Assembly: GCA_014904845.1 (NCBI GenBank)
Contig: MU119212.1
Span: forward strand, 186,001 to 250,000
From: Acephala macrosclerotiorum
Lineage: Eukaryota; Ascomycota; Leotiomycetes; Helotiales; Mollisiaceae
Length of the DNA: 64,000 nt
Direction of reading: 5' to 3'
Shown: positions 35,269 to 46,026 of the stretch, piece by piece
Layout: each line of letters opens with the position of its first letter
Numbering within the stretch: the stretch's first letter is position 1
The notes under the pieces: generated by a model
What the model saw: the letters and a program-made list of their open reading frames with translations, nothing else
Told to the model about the DNA's origin: nothing
Databases searched by the model: none
Position numbers and translations under genes: made by a program

Positions 35269-35603
35269 GAGATGTTGGTATGTAGGAAAGCTTCGAGTTT
35301 GGAATGTGTAGGAATTTGTGATTGATACATGAATTCTTGCTTTGGTGCAGCTTCCGCTTGATTGTGGAGGATTTGTGTATTCCTGATTCGAGGATTAGGG
35401 ATCCTTGAAGTCTGAGTGGGGATCGAGAAGAGATTAACTAACGTCCTTCGCTAGAATCAGAGCATCAAATCTGCTTCAAGTTCTTACACCTCCTCATGAT
35501 CTTCAATTACCAAATAAACAGCCTCCCCATCCCCTGCAGTACTATTCCCCAATCCATTCTTCAATTTACCGGCACAATCTCCAGCCGTTCCCTCAACACA
35601 ACA

Positions 35604-35954
35604 CTACAACCTCTTAAACTCCCTCGTCCCATCAGTATTAAACCCTACCCCTACAATCAACTTATGTTCCTAGATTCACCATACCTGCTATCGCAGTGAC
35701 ATACCATGATTTCCAACAATACTCTCGATGACAGGAGCAAGCACCAATCCATCCCCATCAGGAAAAGGTACTGCGTCCCATTCCTTGACCACAGCTTCCT
35801 CATCTGTAAGTAGGTTTGAGTTGGAGAACATGAGTCCGGTAGCGGCTACTTGAATTAGTTCATTGGAATTTGCTGCGAGGAGGCCGTGGTTGAGGAGTTG
35901 GGATTGAGGGAGAGAGTTGGTTGATGAAGGGCTAATTTGGGAGTAGGTGAGACG
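35604..35954 (-). pseudogene. spliced orphan C-terminal coding segment
   Basis: On the minus strand a frame open from about 35954 to 35705 reads LTYSQISPSSTNSLPQ ... HGLLAANSNELIQVAATG ... VKEWDAVPFPDGDGLVLAP ... SIVGNHG. It joins through a clean 54-base intron (35704-35651, GTATGT donor, TTGTAG acceptor) to GFNTDGTREFKRL and a stop at 35604. The junction closes in frame. The composition is that of a folded protein, yet no start codon or upstream exon can be found, because the frame runs into the alpha/beta-hydrolase fragment, which uses a different frame. I do not recognise the family. It is either the 3' remnant of a disrupted gene or the end of a gene whose 5' part I cannot see. Confidence 0.4.
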
Positions 35955-36138
35955 TAGAGATTGTGATGTCTTCGTGAGAGATTTCTAGATCTGTGATGAC
36001 CTTCTCCGCTGTGTATAATGGCTCCAACTGATTTCTGACCTCTTTCAAGCTTTCCTTGGTGAGGGGTGGGAAATGTGGGAAAGCACTGAAGGTCTCATCA
36101 AGCTCGGGATCGTATGCTGGGTGGAATCTTGAAGTCAT
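35932..36138 (-). pseudogene. truncated alpha/beta-hydrolase N-terminus
   Basis: An ATG at 36138 opens 68 codons that match the N-terminal cap of fungal esterase/lipase-like alpha/beta-hydrolases: MTSRFHPAYDPELDETF, FPPLTKESLKEVRNQLEPLY and SHEDITIST. In intact members this is followed by a strand leading to the HGGG oxyanion motif. Here the frame stops at 35932 and no HGGG, GxSxG or catalytic triad follows in any frame. No usable splice donor precedes the stop. It is therefore a 5' remnant, with the break near 35950. Confidence 0.55.
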
Positions 36139-36720
36139 GACGAGCCGAGTGAAATTTGCATCCGAATATCAACATCAACTTGGACGGGCTAATAGAAACA
36201 CAAAGATATGAAGAGGTAACTGTACATTGTAGAGTCCTAGACTGATTTTAATTGCTAGAATAGCTTCGAACTCTGCCGCACTTGATCGACAAAGAGCCAT
36301 TCCTTCCGCTGCACTTGCGTCTCAGAAATATGTTCATTTCACAAACCCACCTCCTGTTTTGATCAAGGGTGTCTGGAGGATGAATTGTCCGCATGGCATA
36401 AATCGTTATGGTATTTTGGACGAGATGTTCTCCAAAGATTGCGACATTTTTGATAGGAGAGTAATCGAAATTGTTCGTACCCCACAAACTTAAGCTTCAT
36501 CAGCATTAGGTTTAGCTCCGGCCAACTTCTTCAAACGGCTTAACTCCGAATCCCATCAACTTGTAGAGCTTCACGTTTTTCTGCTCGGATTACCTTACGT
36601 TCCTTAAGATATGCTTTGACCTTGTTACGTCATCTTCTTTGAACTTCTCCCTTCCAGATGAAGTCGAAACAGCCCTAATGCGACGATGACAACGCAAATA
36701 AGGTCCTCGCCGCCTCCACA

Positions 36721-37932
36721 ATGCCCATTCTGCCCAAACCCTACGCGCTCCACCGCTGGCCCATTTTTCGACTCCGCATAACGAGACTTTTAGTACTGAT
36801 TCTCCTCGTCTGCATATCCTTGTACCAGTACGACCGTCGATACTCTTCACCCGCGCGAGAAGTACGAAAGCATGAGATAAAGTCTGAGGACATCGAATTT
36901 GCGGCTTCACATCTGCCTGCTCCAGCGAATGCGAGTATACATCATGGGTTCTTGCCATTGGCAGAAGCGGAGGAGCTATGTGCGAGGCAGCATTGGAAAC
37001 CATGGTCAAAGAGGGACGGGAGGAGGAAAGTCTACAGTCTCTTCATGATTAATGACGAGCTGGACATGCTGGAAGTACATCTCTCGACTCTATACGACTA
37101 CGTTGACTACTTCGTCATTGTGGAAAGTCCAGTGACTTTCACCAACCACCAGAAACCTCTCATCTTGAAGGACAATTGGGCACGAATCGAGAAATGGAGT
37201 GATAAGGTCATACATCATGTACTGGAGAACCCACCGATTGGAGCACCGAGACCATGGGATTATGAAGACTTTCAGCGAAATGCGATGTTCTTGCAGACGT
37301 TTCCGAAGATGGTGGGGGAGAAGGAGCCAAAGAAGGGAGATGTGATTATTGTTACGGATGTTGATGAGATAATACGTCCAGCGGCTGCCATGCTATTGCG
37401 GGAATGCAAGACGAAGCGAAGAATGACTTTGAGGAATCAGTTCTACTATTACTCGTTTCAATGGCAGCATATCGGTCCTCAATGGGAACTTCCGAAAGCG
37501 ACAACATTTGGAGGATTTGGGAAAGGTGAAACTATCCTGCCATCGGATTTACGAAACGGTGAAGGAGGAAATCGAGTAGTTTGGTTGTGGGAGAAGGATG
37601 ATTTGTGGAATGCGGGTTGGCATTGCAGCACGTGTTTCGGTTCCGTGGAAGAAGTTTTACGGAAGATGGACAGTTTTTCGCATCAAGGACTGAACCAGGA
37701 GTTCTTCAGAGATCCTACGAGGATTGTAGATAGAGTGAGGAAGGGATTGGATCTTTGGGATAGGGAGGGACAGAAGTACGTGAGGGTCCATCCGAACGAA
37801 GATATCCCAGAGATCTTGAAAGCAGATAGGGAGAGGTGGAAATACATGCTTAATCGGGATGCGGCGAATGCGGAGTTTCGGGATGTCGAGTTGGAATATA
37901 TCCTGGGGGATGAAGTAGAGGAGAGCAGATAA
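36721..37932 (+). CDS. GT17 glycosyltransferase (MGAT3-like N-acetylglucosaminyltransferase family)
   Basis: A single exon encodes 403 residues. A short basic cytoplasmic tail is followed by one transmembrane helix (about residues 19-36, ITRLLVLILLVCISLY), the type II layout of Golgi glycosyltransferases. The catalytic domain shows the glycosyltransferase family 17 order: KVYSLFMINDELDMLEVHLSTLY, FVIVESPVTFTNHQKPL, then VTDVDEIIRP, which contains the DxD-type metal-binding motif. NQFYYYSFQW and a GWHCSTCFG segment follow. In animals GT17 enzymes add the bisecting GlcNAc to N-glycans; the acceptor in fungi is not established. The length matches fungal members and nothing appears broken. Confidence 0.85.
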   Translation: MPILPKPYALHRWPIFRLRITRLLVLILLVCISLYQYDRRYSSPAREVRKHEIKSEDIEFAASHLPAPANASIHHGFLPLAEAEELCARQHWKPWSKRDGRRKVYSLFMINDELDMLEVHLSTLYDYVDYFVIVESPVTFTNHQKPLILKDNWARIEKWSDKVIHHVLENPPIGAPRPWDYEDFQRNAMFLQTFPKMVGEKEPKKGDVIIVTDVDEIIRPAAAMLLRECKTKRRMTLRNQFYYYSFQWQHIGPQWELPKATTFGGFGKGETILPSDLRNGEGGNRVVWLWEKDDLWNAGWHCSTCFGSVEEVLRKMDSFSHQGLNQEFFRDPTRIVDRVRKGLDLWDREGQKYVRVHPNEDIPEILKADRERWKYMLNRDAANAEFRDVELEYILGDEVEESR

Positions 37933-38316
37933 TTGAAGGGTGTATACGACACGGCAGACCATCTTGTCAGCTACAGTTTTTGGCTGCGAAGCTTGGAAGG
38001 CATGAGACTTAGAGGTATTAACCTTCCTGATGGGCATATACTGATCACGACACCCACGAAGCCTGGTACATAGAAGATCTATGATACCCGCTACATACAC
38101 AACAAATACGAAGCTTTCAGATCCGCAAATAGCGGAGATATGTATCATTTGTACAGCCTATCTTGCTTATCCAATATTCGTTTCCTGGTCACATCAACTC
38201 GTATCCTATCATATCGTACACTCCTCTTTCTGTCTATCTCACACTTAGGTTACGCTGTGATTTCCTTCACCTAATCCCTCCCTTTTACAATTCATCTCAC
38301 ATCCAGTTCTGCCGCT
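37933..38316. other. intergenic, convergent gene ends
   Basis: About 380 bases between two converging genes. No feature beyond presumed 3' untranslated regions. Confidence 0.5.
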
Positions 38317-39117
38317 TTAATGATGAATATGCCCGCCTCCTTTCCCTTTCTCCCAACCCTCAATACTTTCCCTAACATTAACCCAATACCTCAACCTAAT
38401 CGCTTCCTCCCTCGCCCCCTCCCAATCTCCCCTCTCCATCTTCTCCCCTACAACATTTTCCGTCTCCCTAACCCTCGCTTCATTTTCATCTTTTATCCCC
38501 TCCAACTCCTCCTCACTCTCACAATGCTCCACCGCCTCCCTAGCCTCCATAACCTCCATCAACAACTCCGGATCCTCAACCCTCCCTGCCTCATCTTCCG
38601 CTGTCTCTATTCCTTGCAAACTTAACAGGTATTGGGCGCGGAGTAATGGGGATTGGAGAGTCTTGTATGCGGTGTTTATTAAGGATGAGGTGGCTTCGGC
38701 GCGGTTTTTTAGATGCGGTGGGAAGAGGTCGGGGTGGGATTTTGACTGGAGGTTTAAGAATTCGCGGCGTAGTGCGCGGAGATCGATATGGAAGGGTCCC
38801 GATGGTGGGGGGCCTTTTGGTAAAGTATTTGGGAATAGATCATAATGAGTTTTTGGTGTTAGATTGGTAGAGGCAGGTTCGGGGTCTGGGGTGTGAGGTT
38901 TGGTTTGCCAGGCGGTTGATGTAGAGGTTGAGGAATTTAGACGGCGGGGCCGCTGGGGTTGTAGTCTGTTTGATGAGGAAGGCAGAGGTCTATGGCATGC
39001 TTGGCAGATTGGTTTTGAGGTTGGGAGCTCTCTTGAACGTGGCGCGGAGAGGTTTCGTCTTGTTGATGGCGAGGAGGTTTGGAGGAGCTGCTGGCTGCGC
39101 CGGAGTGAGGTCCGCAT
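38317..39117 (-). CDS. JAC1: mitochondrial J-type co-chaperone Jac1 (HscB)
   Basis: A single exon encodes 266 residues. HscB/Jac1 proteins deliver the iron-sulfur scaffold protein Isu to the mitochondrial Hsp70 Ssq1. The first 70 residues are rich in Arg, Ser and Thr with few acids, as in a mitochondrial presequence. The J-domain begins with THYDLF near residue 90 and carries the essential HPD triad at residues 128-130 (SKSHPDLF), then INTAYKTLQSPLLRAQYLL. The C-terminal three-helix domain that binds Isu is also present (DPELLMEVMEAREAVEHCESEEEL ... EEAIRLRYW). One Cys pair (CQACH) precedes the J-domain, whereas animal HSCB has two such pairs. The C-terminus ends in a Gly/His-rich tail. Confidence 0.9.
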   Translation of the reverse strand: MRTSLRRSQQLLQTSSPSTRRNLSAPRSRELPTSKPICQACHRPLPSSSNRLQPQRPRRLNSSTSTSTAWQTKPHTPDPEPASTNLTPKTHYDLFPNTLPKGPPPSGPFHIDLRALRREFLNLQSKSHPDLFPPHLKNRAEATSSLINTAYKTLQSPLLRAQYLLSLQGIETAEDEAGRVEDPELLMEVMEAREAVEHCESEEELEGIKDENEARVRETENVVGEKMERGDWEGAREEAIRLRYWVNVRESIEGWEKGKGGGHIHH

Positions 39118-39604
39118 GCTTTCGGCGGTTTCGCAGACCGATTTGCTTCTGATGAATTGGAGGAGAGGGATTTTTAGTTGGTATAGCTAGAGGTCCTAAA
39201 GGAAGGCCGTGTGAGCTTGTGAGGTTTGTCTTTGACAAATGTCCGAGAAATTTCGGGCTATTCAATGACGTCGGGCTTTGACGTGCTGCAGCCGAACTTT
39301 TCAGGGGTCCTCGCTTGGATGTAAAGAGCTTTTGATATGCGCAGGGTTTCTTTGGCTTGGAGAGTGCCTCTTACTCATGTTCATGGAGCTGTCAGAAAGA
39401 ACATTAATTAAAGCTAGAAGTTCAGAACCACTTCACAGAAAATTCAAATCCAATATAGTCTTCAAAACAATTGTAAAGAACTTTCATTTACGCAGGCTCG
39501 TAAGCCATTTATTATTCGCTTTGCAGCATCTTTCTCTATGACATCTTGTCCATGTTTATACAAAGCCCATCATTAGACATGCATATCATACAACCATTAC
39601 TCTT
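39118..39604. other. intergenic upstream of JAC1
   Basis: About 490 bases containing the JAC1 promoter and the 3' end of the PP2C gene, both on the minus strand. No further feature is supported. Confidence 0.5.
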
Positions 39605-40891
39605 CTACTTTCCCTCCTCACAAACCACAGCCACCACCACACAAATATCATCCACCTTGCCACCCCTCCAGTTCTCATGAGGGTAGTACTTCTGTACTTC
39701 TCTTGCAAAAGGACCATCTCTCCTCGTATTCACACTCGCAGCTTTCGCCTCCCCTGTGATCCCCACAGCCAAGAAACTCTGCAAGCTCGGAATCTCCTCA
39801 GCACCACTCTTCCCATCATCCGCCAATATAAAATTCCCCAAACCCTTCCCTACACTCACCCCCTCATTACTATGCTCCCAAGCCCTCGCCCCCAGCATAA
39901 TCCTACTAACCACCTTCAAAATATCCTGATGGCTCAGATTGTCCCAAACCCCATCACTAGCAAAAACAAGCACGTCTCCATGCCGTAACTTATGTTGTGA
40001 AACATTCGCATCTTTCGGGAAGTCGCAAAGTTGCTGGCCTCCAAACGCAGCTGCTTGCTTCAACACTTTCTCTGGCACAACAGCCAATTGATATGGTGTA
40101 TTGAACGCGTGGGTTTGAGGCTCGCTGTATTCGTGTATGGCGTTCAATCGTAATTGTACGAATCCCGAATCCCCCAGATTCGCTACCTCCAATGTTCCGT
40201 CTCCTTTCGCGATCCCGACACAAGCAGTACTACCTCCTGCCTTAACACTTGGGTCTTTACATATTTCCTCATAGCCCTTCTGCATCAAACTCCTCGCATT
40301 GAGAGGATGTTCTGTTCTTGTAGGGGAATATGTATATGCAGCATGAGCCATATAATCGCAGAGCCCATGAGAGAAATCTGCTGGGTCCACGCCGGAGTCT
40401 ACCCAGCCTCCAACGCCATCTGCGATGCCAAAGGCGACGTCGGGGGTGTGTTGTATTTGGGAGACGAAGAAGGCATCTTGGCCGGAGTCGGGACGGGTGC
40501 GTTTGTCCTTTCGCCGGGCGATGATACGGTTGTAGGGGTTGAAGGCGAAGACGTTGGTGTCGGGGTTGTAGCGATGGTCTTTGGCTGTGAAGGAGGCGGC
40601 TATGCCGTAGGTGTATTTTGGGATGGAGGATCTGTGAGGGGAGGTAAAGAATGTGCGGGAGGTTGTTCGAATAGGAGACTTTGAAGTGAGGGATGTTCGC
40701 CGTGAGGAGGAGGAATATCGGTTCGAGGAGAAGGGTGTGATTATCGTAATATTTCGTAATATTGGAGCGCTTGCTGGATGTGAAGCCTGTGTCCTATATG
40801 CTGCCAAAGCCGTTCTTCGAAAAGGGGATGCCATGCTCATTGCTCCTCTTCTGATGAGAGCGATGGCGAAGCCCGTGGGCTCGCGGATCAA
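39605..40891 (-). CDS. PTC7: PTC7-like mitochondrial PP2C-family protein phosphatase
   Basis: A single exon encodes 428 residues, or 411 from the inner Met at 40840 (MSMASPFRRTALAAYR), which looks more like a mitochondrial presequence. The PP2C metal-binding motifs are in order: DSGQDAFFV, FGIADGVGGW, GSTACVGI, LEVANLGDSGFV, DVLVFASDGVWDNL and the C-terminal KVDDICVVVAVV. This reduced layout, with GVGGW in place of GHGG, is typical of the PTC7/PPTC7 branch, which in yeast dephosphorylates mitochondrial proteins and influences coenzyme Q synthesis. An insertion of about 45 residues between SRIMLGARAWE and FAREVQKYYP holds a Gly/Asp-rich loop. Confidence 0.9.
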   Translation of the reverse strand: MIREPTGFAIALIRRGAMSMASPFRRTALAAYRTQASHPASAPILRNITIITPFSSNRYSSSSRRTSLTSKSPIRTTSRTFFTSPHRSSIPKYTYGIAASFTAKDHRYNPDTNVFAFNPYNRIIARRKDKRTRPDSGQDAFFVSQIQHTPDVAFGIADGVGGWVDSGVDPADFSHGLCDYMAHAAYTYSPTRTEHPLNARSLMQKGYEEICKDPSVKAGGSTACVGIAKGDGTLEVANLGDSGFVQLRLNAIHEYSEPQTHAFNTPYQLAVVPEKVLKQAAAFGGQQLCDFPKDANVSQHKLRHGDVLVFASDGVWDNLSHQDILKVVSRIMLGARAWEHSNEGVSVGKGLGNFILADDGKSGAEEIPSLQSFLAVGITGEAKAASVNTRRDGPFAREVQKYYPHENWRGGKVDDICVVVAVVCEEGK

Positions 40892-41425
40892 TTGAGGGGA
40901 GTATTAGGCGAGGGAAATCATCTTTCACAGAAGAGAAAAAATCCAGGACACTGTGGGAGTTTAAACGTGTGGAGGGGAAATGTATGTAAGATTAATTGTT
41001 TAACACATTGAGTTTTGGTCAGCAGAAATGTTGTAACGAGCCTGGGATCATAAGTCTGTGTTTTACAGGGCTCTTCGGACCTTCTCGCTAATAAATGAGC
41101 GCTGAAACTAAATTTCGATTTTTAATCACGAATTTGCTTTATAAACTCACTATAGCTTTTTATAAATATCGTAATACAAGTCCAAATAATTCTGATTTGT
41201 GCGTATTTTACACTTTTAAAGTAAAGTCATCGAGTTCAGTTTTCATCGCTTAAAAATACTTTTAAAAATGCCTGGAAAACACAGACTTATATCCCAAGCT
41301 CGTAAGGATTCTCCGAGCGTCATCATGCATCCCTGCAAATCCGCCTCGGATCATCGGCATTCAAAGATCGGTTTCAGCCCCCAGTAAGTCTTTCATCCCA
41401 CTAAGTTCGGAAGAACCCAACAACA
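40892..41425. other. AT-rich intergenic tract
   Basis: About 530 bases. Positions 40980-41270 are markedly AT-rich, with many TTTATAAA and AAAATACTTTT runs, and contain no open frame of note. In a Pezizomycotina genome such a patch next to a transposase-like gene is what repeat-induced point mutation leaves behind; that is an inference from composition only. Confidence 0.5.
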
Positions 41426-42132
41426 ATGGCAGATCATAGAAAAGACCCTTCCCAAGAGGTAGTGGCAGCCATCGAAACCGCAATGCACATAGCCCACAAG
41501 CAGAGAAAGCACCGGATATGATATCCATCGCCTCAATCTTCAACACAACCTACGAATCCGTCTCTCGAATTCGTCAACGCTTGCGTAGATTCGAGCTCAC
41601 AGGCATCGATGACCGGAAGAAACCCGGCCCAAAACCCTTACAGGCTGAAAACGAAGCCGAGATCGCGAAATTCGTGAGAGTTTTATTAGAAGAACATCCA
41701 GAAATGGATCAGAAAGCAGTCGGGAAAGAAGTTGCTGCTAGATTTCGGAAGAGTTTTGGTCAGAGTACGGTTAGTCGGTTGATGAAGAATAATGGAATTC
41801 CGCATAAGCAGATGAATCAGTTGTATAAGAAGACGAGGATGATTTCGACGCATCCGGAGGGGTATGTGATGCCTTTGGAGGAGGCGGAGAGGGCCGGGAG
41901 TTCGGCGAATCAATTGGTGCAGTTGGCTATAGTTGCGAGTGCGACTGAGTATAAAAATCCTTATGCTTTGCCTAGTCTGAGTCAAGGGAGGATAGAGTTT
42001 AGAGCGGAGCAATTTTTGAATCTAAAGTCTGCGAGGTTATGGTCAATTTTCATGACTTATTTCTCTCAGCTTATGAGGGAACCTAGCATGGAGTTTAGGG
42101 ACGAAGCGTTTAACAGAAAGTTTGTCAATTGA
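41426..42132 (+). pseudogene. helix-turn-helix (transposase-like) protein, frameshifted
   Basis: An ATG at 41426 opens MADHRKDPSQE followed by VVAAIETAMHIAHKQRKHRI and a TGA at 41519-41521. At that point a second frame starts (ATG 41518) and reads ISIASIFNTTYESVSRIRQRLRRFELTGIDD to a stop at 42132. Read together across a one-base shift, they form one DNA-binding domain of the Tc1/mariner-type HTH class: a helix, ASIFNTTYESVSRI as turn and recognition helix, a KKPGPKP linker, then a second HTH (QKAVGKEVAARFRKSFGQSTVSRLM). No DDE/DDD catalytic domain follows. It is therefore a transposase N-terminus or a host gene derived from one. The break may be a true frameshift, a short intron I cannot define, or translation from 41518 alone. 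Confidence 0.55.
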
Positions 42133-45100
42133 ATTTCCATCGAGTTTCTATCATCTATTTCTCTTGCTATTTTTGACCTTATTGATTGCGATCTTTTAAA
42201 AGCGTATTAACTTATGCGTCGTAACAGCAGGAGACACCTCCTCCGAGATCCAGAAGTTGAAAATATATGGCAATCGAGAAGGCTCAAATGGATTCATTTC
42301 CCTAGCGTAATTCGAGGACAGCTCTACAAGATGTGGTGATCTCCTCATCTCGCAACATCATTGGGTGCATGTATCCCGTCGACCCACAAGCAAGTTTGTA
42401 AGATCTTATTACACGCGTTACATTATTTTCACTCCGAGATGTACGATTCGAGCATATTTATCGGACAATTCAAGTTCCTAAAAAATAGATGATCGCTTCG
42501 CCTCACTGCGAGGCGCGGTCTGCTCGACACTTTCTGCAGTAGTTCCGGGCTCTACCAGATGCAAAGCATATCATGCCTAAGATCCTGAGTTCGCAAGAAC
42601 TTATGTTTGATATTCAACTGACAATAGCTCATCATTACTCTAGAGCTTACCCACGAAACCCATCAACCAAGATCTCAGCACAACTCCGAATCTCCATAGT
42701 ATAGCTTGAACATGTCGACATCAAACAACGACCAGTTAACCACCTACCAAAATTCGAAGAGCAGCAGAGATATGGGTCCGATTTCGGACGGAAAAGCAGG
42801 GGGAAAGCCTCCCCAACGCCAAAGAAGAGTTCAGAGCAGTTTAGGGACAGGAGATCGCAATCACATACGATCAGTCAACACCTGAAGGAAGAGCTATTCA
42901 TAAAAACATAAAGGGGATGAAGCAATACGAGAAGGAACAGCCTTGAGATTACGGGAGATGCCTTAATCGGTATCTGGGGGCTGGAGTGCTGGATCAGTGA
43001 GAATGGTGGACTTCTGCTTGTCGAGGGAGCCAACATTGGATGGAAGGTAAAGAGATCTGAGACTGTTGAAGAGGCCATAAGAGGCTCTCTGGACTTTCAG
43101 CTGAGATGTGGAGCTGGTATTGGTCGAGACTTGTCTGAGGTCTGGCTCGAGGGTGGGAGTGAGAATGGAAAGAGCTTGTGGATTATCACTTCAGTTCTCG
43201 CTTAGCTCTATCTGCTTGAAAAGCGTTCGAAACAAGTGAAAGCCAGTTTGCTTAGCACAAACTACTCACCATATAACAAAGCACTCGGAATCAGCTTCTG
43301 ATTCCACGTTTGATTCCGCGTCAAAGCCTGAGCTTGCTGAAGCCCCAAATCGAAATATAGGGAAGCCTCAAACCAATGTGGAGTTCAGATATGATAAATG
43401 CCATGCAGAAGCCTTGTAATCTCTTTGATACCGTGACACCAAAGAGACACAGTTTGCTGTATGTTGCCGTCACTGGTGTTCCAGAACCGTGTTCCCAGGT
43501 GACGGGATGGCGGAAATGTGCATCCTTTGTGGCACCTTGATACCTGTTGGGATTGTCGGTAGATATAGCCAGGAGAAAGACATATGCTGACTGCGGCCCT
43601 GGCGAAGAGTGACTGTTTCCATTCGAAGTTTGGGATGCCATCCCGGTCGACAGACTAGCCTTTGTGAATTAGGCCTCTTAGTTGTAGTGTTCTTCTCGGT
43701 TCGGCTTGTGATCGAAGTGCCATTTTTGTCGCTGACCTGTCTCTTCGCAGGACCGAAAGCCCTGCCGTCTATTACATGGCTTTCAAGATAGCTATCAAAA
43801 GCTTATCGGCATGTTTAAAGTGCTACTAATATTAGCAATCATCAGACAAAAACGGTCATCCTAGGACTCGCCTAAAGAGCATAACTTCCGAACCGGTAAT
43901 AGCATGCCACTTCGGCCTCGATGCTATAGACGCTATTCCAAAATCGAGATAAACCGGACTCCAGACAACTGAGAAACGACTCTTTCAGACTAGCGTAGAT
44001 CTAAGCTGTTATTATTCTTTTGAAGCCTTCAAGTTCTGGAATCGCAGATCTTTTTCCTCCTTCGGTGTGTAAAGTTGTTGGAACATACGAACCGCAGACT
44101 GCCCGTCATTCCGCAAACCGAACCGAGAGTATCTGACAACGACACCGATGCATATCAACAAACTGCTGGCTTGATTTCTCGACTTCTTCAGATCATTTTT
44201 TCCTCCCCACGTGTTGTTCGAGACTCACGAGCTGAACCCTCGACCTAAACCGAATTCGAATCAAGGCCCGAGCCGATGTGCCGAGCATGCGCCTCATGCC
44301 GACCAGTGCAACGTCAACCCTCAACCTCATCTATCTCGAGTCGACTCTCGAGGTCGTACGATCATGTCAACGTCCTATTGTTTCGAGGATTGCCATGGAC
44401 GCTACGGCGGGAGCCCGACCTGAGTCATACAGCACAGGGTCGAACCCAGGAAAGAGGTGTAAGGCTAGCATAGCAAGAAATAAGGGGCCATCTCCCGGCG
44501 GCGTTGAGAAGCGTGTCTCAGTTGATCGCCAGCGCACCAGATAGGCCATTGTGCTGCAGGTCTGCGATTATGCTATGCGAGCTTTCCGCTTGATCTTTCT
44601 TTCTCTAGCTTCTTTTCCGTTAACTTGAGTACTCGAGTACGGCCGGCGCGATGGCTCGGCGGGCTTCGAGCAGTGGGAACACCTTCGACGTCCCTTCTGG
44701 GGAGGACTTCTAGCCTTTGGATACTGCCCATCATTCAATGGCTTGAGGAATCCTGCGATGCTCAAGCCATTAGCGGTTATTTTGTGAGGGATGCTTGGGT
44801 ACTGCTCTGGAGCATTGCACGCTCATTTGCTTTGCATAGTACGAGGTTATTCCTGCATGCTTGAGCCTCTGTTCTCAATCATGGAAGAAGCTCCTGGGCC
44901 TTTGTCATCTTCTAAGCTCTGTATTTGAAGCGCGTTCTTTTCATACCTCTCATCGGCTTGCACAACCACAAGTCTCCTTGTGCACTTCTCACAGAAGCAG
45001 CCACAGCCTTGACCTGCATCAGGGCCAAGCATGCCGGTGTCGCACAGCAGATTCAAGAAACTTCATCAAATGGACAAGCAAGTGCAGCAAAGAAAATATG

Positions 45101-46026
45101 TTTATCAACTGTTGTTTTTGCAGTACCATGGGCAGGAGCAATCGAAGGGTCTCTTCTCTTCACTTGTCAAGCACCCGCTAGGCTCGACCTTTCCCAAAGC
45201 GGAATCGTCGAGTCCTAAACGAGTAGGCACAACTTCACAACAGCTTCGATTTTACTTGCTCGACATCGTCGGTTTCAATTCTGGATTCACCGACTCATTT
45301 CAACTCTTCCACAGGCTAGAGCCCTGTGTTTCTACTTCCTCCGGTCACCTCCTTGTACACTTACATCTTCAATCAACCCCGCAATCAACCACGTACTGTC
45401 AACCTCTGTTGCATTGTTCTGAGATCTTTCCTGATCAATCGCCTCCACACTTCAGTCGCGTACCTTTGTTGAATACCACGCGTCTTGTCTCCGTACAACA
45501 CCTAATTCTCACGTCACAACTTTCGACTTCTGCAATCTTCAAGTTGTCTGTTCAGCCCACGTGCTCAGGCGCCAACCTCCTTCCACTCCTGCTCAATCGG
45601 GCCATACTTCTTTCCAACGCGCGGCGGAGGGCTTCAATGAGAAGCAGATGCCATCTGCTCTTTCTGGTAACACAAAGTCGCGTCGTCTGATAGATAGAAG
45701 TTCTATCTCTGACGTATGCTACGCTCCTCTTGATCTTGCCCCTGCTTCTCATCGAGGTAAGACGCGCCGACCTCCCGAACTCGGAGAGAAACGGTCCACA
45801 TCTTGTTTTCTTTCATACTAATCATAGCACAGACAGAGCTTAGCAAATTTCTTTCCATCAGCGCAGCATCCCATTGACGCGTTTTGTGGATGAGGCCGTA
45901 TCTGGCAGAGCAATGTGAGTCTGTCTTCTCGCCGGGTAACTAACACTTTAGATTATGGAGACTGATCAAAGATGAGCGAACAGACACTGGCAAAATCCAT
46001 CTAGCCAAGCCTGTACGTGACCAAAG
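42133..46026. other. long gene-poor tract
   Basis: About 3.9 kb. The many frames of 60-110 codons overlap in several phases and show no domain. One stretch, 45847-46011, reads as two spliceable pieces (FHQRSIPLTRFVDEAVSGRA then LWRLIKDERTDTGKIHLAKP, intron about 45935-45951 onward). It may be an upstream exon of the GAF gene, but I cannot connect it to the start at 46027. The rest could be decayed repeat or long regulatory DNA. Confidence 0.4.

Noticed and set aside
44430..44450. GGGTCGAACCC, resembling a tRNA T-arm
   Set aside because: It lacks the TTC of the T-loop, and no acceptor, D or anticodon arm can be folded around it.
45847..46011. Possible upstream exon of the GAF gene (VDEAVSGRA / LWRLIKDERTDTGK)
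   Set aside because: It reads well internally, but the only linking introns to the 46027 exon would be 16 or 37 bases and out of phase, so I left it outside the model.
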